Source: Dyadobacter sp. CY261 (GTDB lineage Bacteria; Bacteroidota; Bacteroidia; Cytophagales; Spirosomataceae). From it: 64,000 bases of DNA. Position numbers and translations under genes: made by a program. Below the pieces are notes generated by a model. The model was not told where the DNA came from. It saw only the letters and a program-made list of their open reading frames with translations, and ran no database searches. Each line of letters starts with the position of its first letter. Positions within the stretch are counted from its first letter, which is position 1. Location: positions 310,001 to 374,000 of the forward strand of contig NZ_JAKCPW010000001.1 in assembly GCF_021440085.1 (NCBI RefSeq). The letters are read 5' to 3'. Below, piece after piece: positions 36,761 to 45,757 of this stretch.

Positions 36761-39700
36761 ATGGCGCAATCAATACGAAGTTGTTTATCGGTCTTGCTGG
36801 CCGTGCTGTTTTGTGTAAATCAGGCGGCGGGCCAGGACAGGCGGATTAAGGGAAAAGTGGTGGATGAATCGAGCGCCGGTATTCCCGGTGTAAGTGTGCT
36901 TGTGAAGGGTACCAGCAACGGCACCAATACCGACGCTGAGGGTAATTTCAGCCTATTGCTTCCCGCAGGCAGCCATGTACTCACCGTTTCATCGATCGGG
37001 CATGTGACGCAGGACGTGAATGTTTCGTCCGCCGCGACGGAGGTGACTGTCAAGCTCAAAGCGGATGTAAAAAGCCTCGGCGAAGTGGTAGTGACGGCAC
37101 TGGGTGTTCAGCGCAGCACGCGGAATGTGGGTTATGCTGTGCAGCAGATCGACGGCGGCGGTATCCAGGAGGCGAGGGAGGTTAATTATATCAATTCATT
37201 GCAGGGGAAACTGGCCGGCGTCCAGATCGGCGGGAATAGCGGCTCGATGGGCGGCTCGTCGCGTGTGACGATCAGGGGCTTGAAATCTATTTCCGGCAAC
37301 AACAATGCGCTGTTTATCGTCGACGGCGTGCCCATGGCCAATATGAACCTGAATTCCTACGGCGTGACCGGCGGGCAGGGGACAGGCGGCGGAGGTTATG
37401 ATTACGGTAACCCGGCCCAACTGATCAACCCGAATGATGTCGAAAACATTTCAGTACTGAAAGGAGCTGCCGCGACGGCGCTTTATGGCAGTCGCGGGCA
37501 GAATGGCGTGATTTATATTACTACCAAAACCGGTAAGGGTTCGGGTAAGCTTTCGCTGAATTACGATCTGAACATCCAGGCTGACCAGGTTTCGCTTCTG
37601 CCGAAGTTTCAGAACCTTTACGGTGGCGGCGGTAGTTCAAATTTTACGAAGTTGTATGTAGATCAGAATCCGTCGGGCTTCCTTCCAGGCGGTGGCACCT
37701 ACGACGATAACGATGGCAAAGGCCGTTATGACCTCATTCCGGATTACGGAACAGACGAATCGTGGGGACCGAAAATGGATGGCCAGTTGGTACGCCATTA
37801 CTGGTCGTGGGACCAGGACAGGAATAATCCCAATTTTGGCAAAACGGCCCCGTGGAGCGCCCATCCAGATAATGCGAAGGATTTTTTCAAAACGGGCGTG
37901 ACTTTCTCCAACAACCTGTCGGTAGCCAGTAGCGGCGATAACGGCTCGATCCGTTTTTCGGCTGGACAGACGAAACAGAATTTCATTTATCCCGGAAGTA
38001 GCCTCAGCCGCTTTTTTATCAGTTTGAATACGGTTTATAAATTGAATGAGAAATTTACATTTAGCGGCGGCATCAACTACATTAATGACCATTCCAAAGG
38101 TCGGCCTGGAACAGGCTTCTTTGGGAATAATCCAATGCTATTCTATGTGATGTTCGGCCAGCGGCAGATCGACGATACTTACCTGCGAAACTACAAATAC
38201 GCCGACGGCACCGAGCAATCGTGGAACCGAACGGCCTGGAACATACAGAAACCTGCATTTACCCAAAATCCTTACTGGAACCAGTATGAGAATTACAATA
38301 CCGACCAGAACAACCGTTACTTTGGAAATGCGGGGCTTACCTACAAGCTCACCGACTGGCTCTCTGCCGACGTGCGCGTTTTCTCGGATTATCTGAACCA
38401 CCTTGACGAAGTACGGTCTGCAAAAGGTTTTTTTGTAGGTTCCTATGCCAGACGGGCGGTGATCAACAACGAAAACAACTACCAGGCGACACTGAATGTT
38501 AATAAGGTACTCGGCGATTCGAAGCTGACGCTTGAAGCGGTAGCAGGGGGGAATATTTTGAGGATCAAGTCAACCATCGATGCCGGTAATACCAACGGTG
38601 GGCTGCAAAATCCGAATGTGTATGTGCTGCAAAACTCGGCAACGCCGGCTACGGTCTCTAATTCGTATGGAAACAAGCAGATCAATTCGTTCTTTGGTTC
38701 GGTAACATTAGGATATAACAAGTTTCTGTACCTCACCGCTACCGGTCGTAACGACTGGGCCTCGACTTTGAAACAGACGGGCAACTACTCTTACTTTTAC
38801 CCCTCGGTTGCCGGGTCATTTATTTTTTCCGATCTGATCACTGGCGCCAAATGGCTCACGCTGGGCAAGGCACGCCTGTCGTACGCACGGGTGGGGAACG
38901 ACGCCGATCCGTACTCCGTTTCGCGCTATTATGATTACGTCGCCCCATTCGATACGTATCCATTGCAAAGCACATCCGACAAGCTCTTCAACAGCCGCTT
39001 GAAACCGGAATTGTCCTCTGAAATTGAAAGTGGTGTCGATTTTAAGTTCTTCAATGATAGGCTGGGAGCCAATTTTACCTATTATGACCGCAAGACTAAA
39101 AACCAGATCTGGAATGTGCAGATTCCGTCCGAAAGCGGGTTTACGACCAAAGTGGTCAATGGCGGTACTGTGCAGAACAAGGGCATTGAGCTGACTCTTT
39201 CGGTTACGCCCGTGATGACAACTAATTTCAGCTGGCGTGTAGGTCTTAACTTCTCCAAAAACAAAAATACTGTAGTCGACCTGAACAGCACCGGCGACAA
39301 TATCCAGGGAATAGAGCGGTTCATTATCGGTACCGAGCGCCGTACGAACAAGGTCTCGATGGTAGCGCAGAAAGGAAAGTCGCTGGGCACAATGCTGGGG
39401 ACAGATTATGTATACGATTCAAAAGGCAACAAGACGGTTGCCGACAATGGGACATACAATGTGACCGCTACACCGGTCATCATCGGAGATGCCAACCCGG
39501 ATTATATTGGTGGTTTGTCCAACACGCTGAGTTACAAGAATTTTTATCTTTCCGCACTCGTCGACTTTCAGAAAGGCGGTGATTTCTTTTCCTACACCAA
39601 TTTGTACGGGAACAAATCAGGCATGTTTAAGGAGACAGCCGAAAACGGTATTCGGGAAAATGGCGTGGTCAATCCCGGGGTAAAGGCCGATGGTTCGCCG

Positions 39701-40024
39701 AGCGATATCGCCGTGCCGGCGCGTACGCATTTCAATGCCGATGGTGGTAACCGGATCAGCAAAGCTAATCTGTACGACGGCAGCTACATTTATCTGCGAG
39801 AGGTGCGGCTTGGCTGGTACCTGCCTGATAGCTGGGCGCAGAAGATCCGGATGCAGGCATTGCGCGTGACACTCACCGGAAGGAACCTCTGGCTGATCAA
39901 AAGCAATGCGCCGAACGTCGACCCGGCGAACATTACGAATTCCATCGGCAACCAGATCGGTTTCGAAGGCGGTGCACTGCCGCCGGTGCGTAGTTATGGC
40001 GTCAATCTGAATATCACTTTCTGA
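36761..40024 (+). CDS. SusC/RagA-family TonB-linked outer membrane transporter
   Basis: 1087 aa. A signal peptide ends near AAGQD. The CarboxypepD-like domain starts RIKGKVVDESSAGIPGVSV. The TonB-box-like region is EVVVTALG, and the plug shows VLKGAAATALYGSRGQNGVIYITTK, a variant in which the common DAS is GAA. Long barrel ends GVNLNITF. It is paired with a SusD-like_2-type protein 22 nt downstream; this branch often appears outside classical polysaccharide loci. Ligand unknown. A 219-bp upstream spacer separates it from the response regulator. Confidence 0.95.
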   Translation: MAQSIRSCLSVLLAVLFCVNQAAGQDRRIKGKVVDESSAGIPGVSVLVKGTSNGTNTDAEGNFSLLLPAGSHVLTVSSIGHVTQDVNVSSAATEVTVKLKADVKSLGEVVVTALGVQRSTRNVGYAVQQIDGGGIQEAREVNYINSLQGKLAGVQIGGNSGSMGGSSRVTIRGLKSISGNNNALFIVDGVPMANMNLNSYGVTGGQGTGGGGYDYGNPAQLINPNDVENISVLKGAAATALYGSRGQNGVIYITTKTGKGSGKLSLNYDLNIQADQVSLLPKFQNLYGGGGSSNFTKLYVDQNPSGFLPGGGTYDDNDGKGRYDLIPDYGTDESWGPKMDGQLVRHYWSWDQDRNNPNFGKTAPWSAHPDNAKDFFKTGVTFSNNLSVASSGDNGSIRFSAGQTKQNFIYPGSSLSRFFISLNTVYKLNEKFTFSGGINYINDHSKGRPGTGFFGNNPMLFYVMFGQRQIDDTYLRNYKYADGTEQSWNRTAWNIQKPAFTQNPYWNQYENYNTDQNNRYFGNAGLTYKLTDWLSADVRVFSDYLNHLDEVRSAKGFFVGSYARRAVINNENNYQATLNVNKVLGDSKLTLEAVAGGNILRIKSTIDAGNTNGGLQNPNVYVLQNSATPATVSNSYGNKQINSFFGSVTLGYNKFLYLTATGRNDWASTLKQTGNYSYFYPSVAGSFIFSDLITGAKWLTLGKARLSYARVGNDADPYSVSRYYDYVAPFDTYPLQSTSDKLFNSRLKPELSSEIESGVDFKFFNDRLGANFTYYDRKTKNQIWNVQIPSESGFTTKVVNGGTVQNKGIELTLSVTPVMTTNFSWRVGLNFSKNKNTVVDLNSTGDNIQGIERFIIGTERRTNKVSMVAQKGKSLGTMLGTDYVYDSKGNKTVADNGTYNVTATPVIIGDANPDYIGGLSNTLSYKNFYLSALVDFQKGGDFFSYTNLYGNKSGMFKETAENGIRENGVVNPGVKADGSPSDIAVPARTHFNADGGNRISKANLYDGSYIYLREVRLGWYLPDSWAQKIRMQALRVTLTGRNLWLIKSNAPNVDPANITNSIGNQIGFEGGALPPVRSYGVNLNITF

Positions 40025-40046
40025 TCCGGTTCTAAAATTGAATACT

Positions 40047-41489
40047 ATGAAAAGCAAAATATTATTACTGCTGACGTTCCTAGTGGCATTTACAGCGTGC
40101 GACAACTTCGACTCGCTCAATACCGACCCGGCGCGGTCGAGCGAAACCCAGCCCGAGTTCCTACTCTCGAATGCCGAAAAGCGGGCCTGCGACCTGATGT
40201 ACGATACCTATTTCAACGGTCGGATCGGCATGGAGCTTTCGCAGTACTGGATGGGGACCGATAAAACCTCCGACGGACGCTTCCTGTTTACCAATGATGG
40301 TCTTTGGGCAGGCTTATATGCAGGCCCTTTGATGGACCTGAAAGAAATCAGCAACTATTACGACCGCCATCCCGCCGAAAAAAGCGAATACACACTGGCC
40401 GTCGCCGAAATCCTGAAAGCATGGATTTTTCACGTGCTCACTGACGTGTACGTTGATGTTCCGTATACGCAGGCATTGCAGGGGGAGGACATTCCGCAGC
40501 CGGTTTTCGATCAGGGAAAAGATGTGTATGCCGCATTGCTGGCTTCTCTGAAAACACAGATTGATGTACTTTCCGGAACATCTTCGGGGGTTATCCGGGG
40601 TGATATTATTGCTAAGGGTGATACGCAGCAGTGGATCCGGATCGCGAATGCGTTGCGGCTGCGGATCGCGATGCGGATGGCGGATGCGCAGCCCGCCGAG
40701 GCAAAGGCAATTATCGAGGAGGCCGTCAAAAATACGCTGACGGGCACTACGCAGGATGTTTACTTTCCGTACAATGTCGCTACGGCAACCAATCGTTTTC
40801 CTTACAATGATGTGGAACGCCCGCTGGTGGAATTTGCTGTGACCTCGACGCTGGTGGAATACCTGCAATCGGTGAATGATCCGCGGTTGCCCATTTTTGC
40901 CCGTCCCGACGATACTAATGGCAAATACGTGGGCAAAGTGTACGGTACAGAAGCCAATTCTCCGACCATGATCGGGCTTTCTAAACCGGGTGTGATTGCT
41001 TACAGCGGTTCGGCCAAGGGTTATGTGATTACCTATGCCGAGATTGCGTTCATCAAAGCCGAGGCGGCTGCTCGTGGTATGAATGTGGGTAATGCGACGG
41101 CTGAAACGCTGTACAATGAGGCTGTTGCCGCATCGATGGCGCAATGGGGCGTTACGGACGCGAAGGCGATCGAAGCCTATTTGAAAACAGTTCCCTATAA
41201 GGCGGGCAGCTGGAAGAATGTGATCGGGACGCAAAAGTGGGTTGCAATGTACATGCAGGGGCTGCAATCGTGGCTCGAACGGCTGCGGCTCGATCCCAAA
41301 AAGCCAGACGGCACCGTGTTGTTCATTCCCCCGGCATCAGGTAGCCTTGATCCCGATGTTACCGACGTGCCCAAACGGTTGAAATACCCCAGCAACACCC
41401 GCGCCAGCAACGCTACCAACAGCGAGCTGGCAGCCAAGAGAATAGGCGGCGACACCCAGGCGGTAAAGAACTGGTGGGACGTCAACTAA
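40047..41489 (+). CDS. SusD-like (SusD/RagB superfamily) lipoprotein
   Basis: 480 aa from ATG 40047; the frame reaches a TTG at 40038. Lipoprotein signal MKSKILLLLTFLVAFTA-C (Cys18). Features of the SusD-like_2 branch: FDSLNTDPARSSE, AEILKAWIFHVLTDVYVDVPYTQALQG, WIRIANALRLRIAMRM, YAEIAFIKAEAAARG and a C-terminal TRASNATNSELAAKRIGGD. It is the surface partner of the preceding SusC. Confidence 0.93.
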   Translation: MKSKILLLLTFLVAFTACDNFDSLNTDPARSSETQPEFLLSNAEKRACDLMYDTYFNGRIGMELSQYWMGTDKTSDGRFLFTNDGLWAGLYAGPLMDLKEISNYYDRHPAEKSEYTLAVAEILKAWIFHVLTDVYVDVPYTQALQGEDIPQPVFDQGKDVYAALLASLKTQIDVLSGTSSGVIRGDIIAKGDTQQWIRIANALRLRIAMRMADAQPAEAKAIIEEAVKNTLTGTTQDVYFPYNVATATNRFPYNDVERPLVEFAVTSTLVEYLQSVNDPRLPIFARPDDTNGKYVGKVYGTEANSPTMIGLSKPGVIAYSGSAKGYVITYAEIAFIKAEAAARGMNVGNATAETLYNEAVAASMAQWGVTDAKAIEAYLKTVPYKAGSWKNVIGTQKWVAMYMQGLQSWLERLRLDPKKPDGTVLFIPPASGSLDPDVTDVPKRLKYPSNTRASNATNSELAAKRIGGDTQAVKNWWDVN

Positions 41490-41533
41490 GATTAAGATAT
41501 TGTTAAAGCATTCTGTGTTTTGATTCGGCTCCT

Positions 41534-41541
41534 TACCTTTG
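41534..41541 (+). promoter_or_regulatory. -7 box candidate before the 100-aa gene
   Basis: TACCTTTG matches TAnnTTTG exactly, 28 nt before the ATG at 41569. No TTG stands at 17-23 nt upstream, so promoter support is partial. Confidence 0.35.
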
Positions 41542-41568
41542 GCGCCGAATTAAGATACAGGATGTGAG

Positions 41569-41871
41569 ATGACGTACGAAAAAATATTTGTTTTAGAAAC
41601 CGGAAGAGCCGTGAAAGTAATGGCAGAGGGCGTTTTAGCCAACGACCTCTCCAAAGTGAGCATCCAGGTGGATGTTTTGATGAAGGACCCGAAAGATGAG
41701 GATTTCAGACCGCCCATCGGGCCGACGCACCCTAAATACTGGAAGCTGAAAAGCCTGGACCCGGAAAAGGCGAGGCGTTTGCAGATCCAGTACAGTGGTG
41801 TGCACAGAAAGCAAATCAGAAAGACAATCCGGGAATTTGATAAATTACATGCATTGGAAATCCAGCATTAA
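41569..41871 (+). CDS. Hypothetical protein, 100 aa
   Basis: A charged cytosolic protein (MTYEKIFVLETGRAVKVMAEG) with a predicted beta N-terminal half and a basic C-terminal helix (SGVHRKQIRKTIREFDKLHALEIQH). I do not recognise a family. Normal codon use, ATG start and an exact TACCTTTG box upstream support it. It lies 13 nt before the exported MBL-fold gene. Confidence 0.65.
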   Translation: MTYEKIFVLETGRAVKVMAEGVLANDLSKVSIQVDVLMKDPKDEDFRPPIGPTHPKYWKLKSLDPEKARRLQIQYSGVHRKQIRKTIREFDKLHALEIQH

Positions 41872-41884
41872 ACCCTTTTCGATT

Positions 41885-43144
41885 ATGAAATACACCACTA
41901 TCATGAAAGCAAGCCTGCTCGCACTTTGCCTGGGCATGAACGCGACTTACTCCAATGCGCAGGTGGTAGGCCAACCGCTTCCCGCCTGGCAGGAAGGTGG
42001 AATGGATATTCACCACATCAGTACCGGAATGGGTAATGCTACATTCCTGATCCTACCCGATGGTACCACGATGCTCGTCGACGCCGGCGCGCTCGACCCC
42101 ACGGAGGAGCGTACGAAAAGCGCACGTAATACGAGTGCCAGGCCCAATGCGGATAGGCAGCCCGGCGAGTGGATCGCACGGTATATCCACAAAGTAGCCA
42201 GTAAGGCGGTTGTGGATTATGCGCTTATCACGCATTTTCACGACGACCACATGGGCACCCCGACCTCGATTTCCAGGAAATCGGAGCAAGGCAAGTATGT
42301 ACTCGCGGGTATTACGGAAGTTGCCGAATTTGTCCCGGTGAAAAAAATCATCGACCGTGGCTGGCCTGATTATGCTTACCCGAGGCCTTCGAAAGACAGC
42401 ATGATGCTGAACTACCGTCGCTTTCTCGACTGGCAGGTTAAGAACAAAGGGTTACGTGTAGAGACAAGCGTTCCGGGTCGTCATGATCAGATCGTGTTGC
42501 TGCACGATCCGCAGAAATATAAGAACCTCTTTGAAATCCGCAATATTTCGGCCAATGGTGAAATCTGGACCGGTGTGAGCGGCATTACCCGCAGGCATTT
42601 TCCGGAGCTCAAAGATCTGAAACCGGAACAATATCCGAGCGAGAACATGTGCAGCATTGCCACCAGGATCAGCTATGGCAAATTCGACTACTTCACGGGC
42701 GGCGATACACCTGGCGTACTACAACCGGGTGTTCCGCTCTGGCACGATGTGGAAACGCCGGTTGCAAAGGCTGTTGGTCCGGTGGACGTCCATATTCTCG
42801 ACCATCACGGTAACCGCGACTCTCAGAATGACTTCCTTCTCGGCGCATTGCGCCCACGTGTGTTGGTAATTCCCGTCTGGTCATCGGATCATCCCGGTCA
42901 AGACGTCCTCGATCGCATTTATTCGCAGCGCATTTACCAGGGCGACCGCGACGTATTCGCTACTGGAATGCTGGAAGCGAACAAGCTGGTTATCGGGGAG
43001 ATGCTGAACCGGTTGAAAAGTGACAGTGGTCACGTGGTGATACGGGTTGCCAAAGGTGGAGAGACGTATCAGGTTTTGGTGCTGGATGACAGTGACGAGA
43101 GGTTGACAATCAAGGCTGTGCACGGACCGTATACTTCGCGGTAA
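41885..43144 (+). CDS. Exported metallo-beta-lactamase-fold hydrolase (ComEC/Rec2-like)
   Basis: 419 aa from the ATG at 41885. The n-region is short (MKYTTIMKAS) and the signal peptide ends near SNAQ. The MBL metal motif HFHDDHMG is at 117-122, followed by further ligands in FTGGDTPG and ILDHHGNRDSQND. The arrangement matches the MBL domains related to ComEC C-termini rather than beta-lactamases. The reaction is unknown; an exported phosphodiesterase or lactonase-type hydrolase is possible. It follows the third SusC/D pair and may belong to the same locus. Confidence 0.88.
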   Translation: MKYTTIMKASLLALCLGMNATYSNAQVVGQPLPAWQEGGMDIHHISTGMGNATFLILPDGTTMLVDAGALDPTEERTKSARNTSARPNADRQPGEWIARYIHKVASKAVVDYALITHFHDDHMGTPTSISRKSEQGKYVLAGITEVAEFVPVKKIIDRGWPDYAYPRPSKDSMMLNYRRFLDWQVKNKGLRVETSVPGRHDQIVLLHDPQKYKNLFEIRNISANGEIWTGVSGITRRHFPELKDLKPEQYPSENMCSIATRISYGKFDYFTGGDTPGVLQPGVPLWHDVETPVAKAVGPVDVHILDHHGNRDSQNDFLLGALRPRVLVIPVWSSDHPGQDVLDRIYSQRIYQGDRDVFATGMLEANKLVIGEMLNRLKSDSGHVVIRVAKGGETYQVLVLDDSDERLTIKAVHGPYTSR

Positions 43145-43309
43145 TTCTATGGCAAATCTGCTAAGTATTTTGCCGACTATATATCGGTGAAGACGAAATA
43201 TTGCTTATTTACTGAAACTTAGTTTACCGAAGGATCATCGGTGGTTGAAATGTGATGGAAGCGTGAATGGATAGTCTACATTTTTTTGAATCCTGAATCA
43301 ATCAAATAA

Positions 43310-43336
43310 CCCCGGCACCAGTTACCGGCACCGGGG
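43310..43336 (-). terminator. Terminator-like hairpin after the alcohol dehydrogenase
   Basis: CCCCGG and CCGGGG arms (with an inner CC/GG pair and a small internal loop) lie about 10 nt after the dehydrogenase stop on the minus strand, followed by TTATTTGATTGATT. Confidence 0.6.
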
Positions 43337-43345
43337 CAAAACGAA

Positions 43346-44386
43346 TCACAAAGTCGCCATATCAATCACAAACCGGTACCGCACGTCGCCTTTCAGCATC
43401 CGCTCGTATGATTGGGAAATGTCTTTGATATCGATCAGCTCAATATCGGAAACGATGTTGTGTTCCGCACAGAAGTCCAGCATTTCCTGAGTTTCAGCAA
43501 TACCGCCGATGCCGGAGCCAGCCATGCTTTTACGCCCTGTCAACAACGAGAATGGTCTCACAGAATAGGGCTCGGTAGGAACACCGACATTGATGAGCGT
43601 CCCGTTGGTGCGGAGCAGCGAAAGGTATAGATCCATATCATGCACGGCTGAGACGGTATCAAGAATGAAATCGAAGCTGCCTTTCACGGCATCAACCTGC
43701 TCAGGATCGGAGGTAACCACAAAATGGTGGGCGCCAAGGTCTTTCGCGGCTTGTTCCTTAGAAGCGGAAGTGCTTAAAACAGTTACGTCTGCGCCAAATG
43801 CAACGCCGAATTTTACACCCATGTGCCCAAGGCCACCGAGGCCGAGAACAGCGAGTTTATGGCCTTTACCCACTTTCCAATGGCGGAGTGGCGAGTAGGT
43901 TGTGATTCCTGCGCAAAGTAATGGTGCGGTTGCTGCCAGCGACAATTTGTCGGAAACACTCAATACAAATTCCTCACGCACAACGATCGTATTGGAATAG
44001 CCGCCATACGTCGGTACGCCGCTACGGTCGAGGTTGTTGTAGGTTTGGGTGTTACCGTCGAGGCAATATTGTTCCAGCCCGTCCTTACAGTTCTCGCATT
44101 CCTGACAGGAGTCCACCATGCAGCCGACACCGGCCAGGTCGCCAGCTTTAAATTTCTTTACATGCGCACCAGTCTGCACCACTTTCCCTACAATTTCATG
44201 TCCGGGTACCATCGGAAAAACGCCGGGAAACCATTCGTCTTTGATCTGATGCAGATCGGAGTGGCAAACGCCGCAATAGTGAATTTCGATCTGGACATCG
44301 TGCGGGCCGACCTCCCTTCTTTCAAAGTCCCACGGTGCGAGATCCGTCTCGGGTGTCTGGGCTGCGTAAGCTTTTGCTTGTATCAT
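43346..44386 (-). CDS. Zinc-dependent NAD(P) alcohol dehydrogenase (CAD/YahK type)
   Basis: 346 aa. Catalytic zinc ligands are in CGVCHSDLH and GHEIVG, and the structural zinc site is the Cys cluster CQECENCKDGLEQYC, all as in medium-chain dehydrogenases of the cinnamyl-alcohol-dehydrogenase/YahK branch. The Rossmann motif is GLGGLGHMGVKFG. These enzymes reduce aldehydes with NADPH in the cytoplasm. A TACTTTTG box at 44413-44420 with a TTG 16 nt further up is a plausible promoter. Confidence 0.94.
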   Translation of the reverse strand: MIQAKAYAAQTPETDLAPWDFERREVGPHDVQIEIHYCGVCHSDLHQIKDEWFPGVFPMVPGHEIVGKVVQTGAHVKKFKAGDLAGVGCMVDSCQECENCKDGLEQYCLDGNTQTYNNLDRSGVPTYGGYSNTIVVREEFVLSVSDKLSLAATAPLLCAGITTYSPLRHWKVGKGHKLAVLGLGGLGHMGVKFGVAFGADVTVLSTSASKEQAAKDLGAHHFVVTSDPEQVDAVKGSFDFILDTVSAVHDMDLYLSLLRTNGTLINVGVPTEPYSVRPFSLLTGRKSMAGSGIGGIAETQEMLDFCAEHNIVSDIELIDIKDISQSYERMLKGDVRYRFVIDMATL

Positions 44387-44735
44387 ATCCGAATAAGGGG
44401 TTTAAAGTGATACAAAAGTAACAACCTGCTTTTCATCAAAATTAATGGATTCAAAACATTCATTATAGATTTCAAATAATCCCTTTTCCGGTGCAGATTG
44501 GCACTCTTTCTTTTTTATGAGCAGGAGCATTTCGATGTTTACTTAAAAAAATATGGAGAATGTTATCCGAAACAGCAATCTATATCGTTTATTAATCCAT
44601 AATGGCCGACGTATAACCCTCCATCGTTCTCTTACCCGATTATTGGTCCGGAACTTAATTTGTGCGGTGCTGCGTTACGCCGTCATTACAAGTGTTATTG
44701 CGGTTAGAACGATTTTAATCATTTATAGGCAAAGT
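44387..44735. other. Intergenic region upstream of the barrel protein
   Basis: 349 bp. Besides the dehydrogenase promoter candidate I see no element. The downstream frame is open from 44553, but its first 61 residues are basic, Ile/Leu/Arg-rich and unlike a signal peptide, so I treat them as non-coding leader. Confidence 0.5.
44413..44439 (-). promoter_or_regulatory. Promoter candidate for the alcohol dehydrogenase
   Basis: On the minus strand, TTG at 44439-44437, a 16-nt spacer and TACTTTTG at 44420-44413. The spacer is shorter than the usual 17-23, but the -7 box matches exactly and lies about 27 nt before the start codon. Confidence 0.45.
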
Positions 44736-45665
44736 ATGCAATTTCGGAAGCCGGAAGCGTTTGCAATTTTCTTATCCTTGTTGGGCATAAGCACGTTTTG
44801 CTGTGCCCAAAAGCCGGGCTTGCCCGGTTCCGCTCCCTCGAAGTGGATCACCTTCAAAACCACCCATGCACCCGGGAAGGTATATCGTTTTGCCAATGGC
44901 GATAACAAGACTTTTACCAACGAAGAAATGTTCGTTCGGGCGTGGATTCCAGTGCTTCACAAGAAGAATGTAGGTATTGTACTCGGCCCGAATTATCGTA
45001 CGGAACAGCTGGAATTTAAAGGTAGAGGTGAAAATCCGGCGAAAAAATTCGAAGGGTGGAACTTGCGCACTTTCGGGCTGGACATGAATTCTTTTGTATG
45101 CCTTGATAGCACTTCATGGCTGCTTTTAACCTCTCACATCAATAAAACCGGCAACTTCGCAATGCTTTCCGCGAAGGAAATCCCATTCAATTACACTGTT
45201 TCGGCATCGTATCTCAAAAGATTGTCGCCCAACAAGGAAATCGGGGCGGGCGTTATCTTTAACAGAAGCTTTAAATCGACTTTCCTTCCCGTTTTTCTCT
45301 TCAACTACAATTTATCTGAAAAGGAAGGGGTGGAAATCATGCTACCTAAAAAGATTGCCTGGCGGCATAATCTTTCGCCCAATGACTTACTATATTTCAA
45401 AGCCGAGGCAGTTACGCGGACGTATTATCTCAACCGTGTTGCAGAAGGAACGCCGGACGTCTGCCGCCGGATCGATGTTGATATGGGGATTTCCTACAAC
45501 CGTCGGTTCGGGAATTTCGGCGGGGTAGAGCTCTTTGGTGGCTACCGTAAAAATCTTTCCAATAAAATGGTGCATGACGCTGTGCCGGTACGTACCTCCG
45601 GGCTTGCCGCAACGGTGGAATTCTACATTCAGCCGCCCAGTTTCCGGGGCAAGGGGAGGAAGTAA
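44736..45665 (+). CDS. Outer membrane beta-barrel protein (DUF6268-like)
   Basis: 309 aa from the ATG at 44736, which gives a proper signal peptide (MQFRKPEAFAIFLSLLG, cleavage near CCAQ). An in-frame ATG at 44553 would add 61 residues. The mature part alternates aromatic/hydrophobic and polar residues as in a 10-12 stranded barrel (WLLLTSHINKTGNFAML, ASYLKRLSPNKEIGAGVIFNRSF, LFGGYRKNLSNKM). It looks like the DUF6268 group common in Bacteroidota. Role unknown. Confidence 0.72.
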   Translation: MQFRKPEAFAIFLSLLGISTFCCAQKPGLPGSAPSKWITFKTTHAPGKVYRFANGDNKTFTNEEMFVRAWIPVLHKKNVGIVLGPNYRTEQLEFKGRGENPAKKFEGWNLRTFGLDMNSFVCLDSTSWLLLTSHINKTGNFAMLSAKEIPFNYTVSASYLKRLSPNKEIGAGVIFNRSFKSTFLPVFLFNYNLSEKEGVEIMLPKKIAWRHNLSPNDLLYFKAEAVTRTYYLNRVAEGTPDVCRRIDVDMGISYNRRFGNFGGVELFGGYRKNLSNKMVHDAVPVRTSGLAATVEFYIQPPSFRGKGRK

Positions 45666-45757
45666 GGTTTTTAACAATATGTTGATTTCGGGGCTTGTAA
45701 ATTAACTTTCAGGTAAAATGGGCCAGTGTAGTTTTACGCAAACTAATCTGGATATAG

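Noticed and set aside
40314..41267. 317-aa open frame on the minus strand inside SusD-like gene
   Set aside because: Antisense shadow, rich in Arg/His/Cys, inside a well-supported lipoprotein gene.
44553..44735. N-terminal extension of the outer membrane barrel gene from the ATG at 44553
   Set aside because: The added 61 residues look unlike a signal peptide, while the ATG at 44736 gives one directly.
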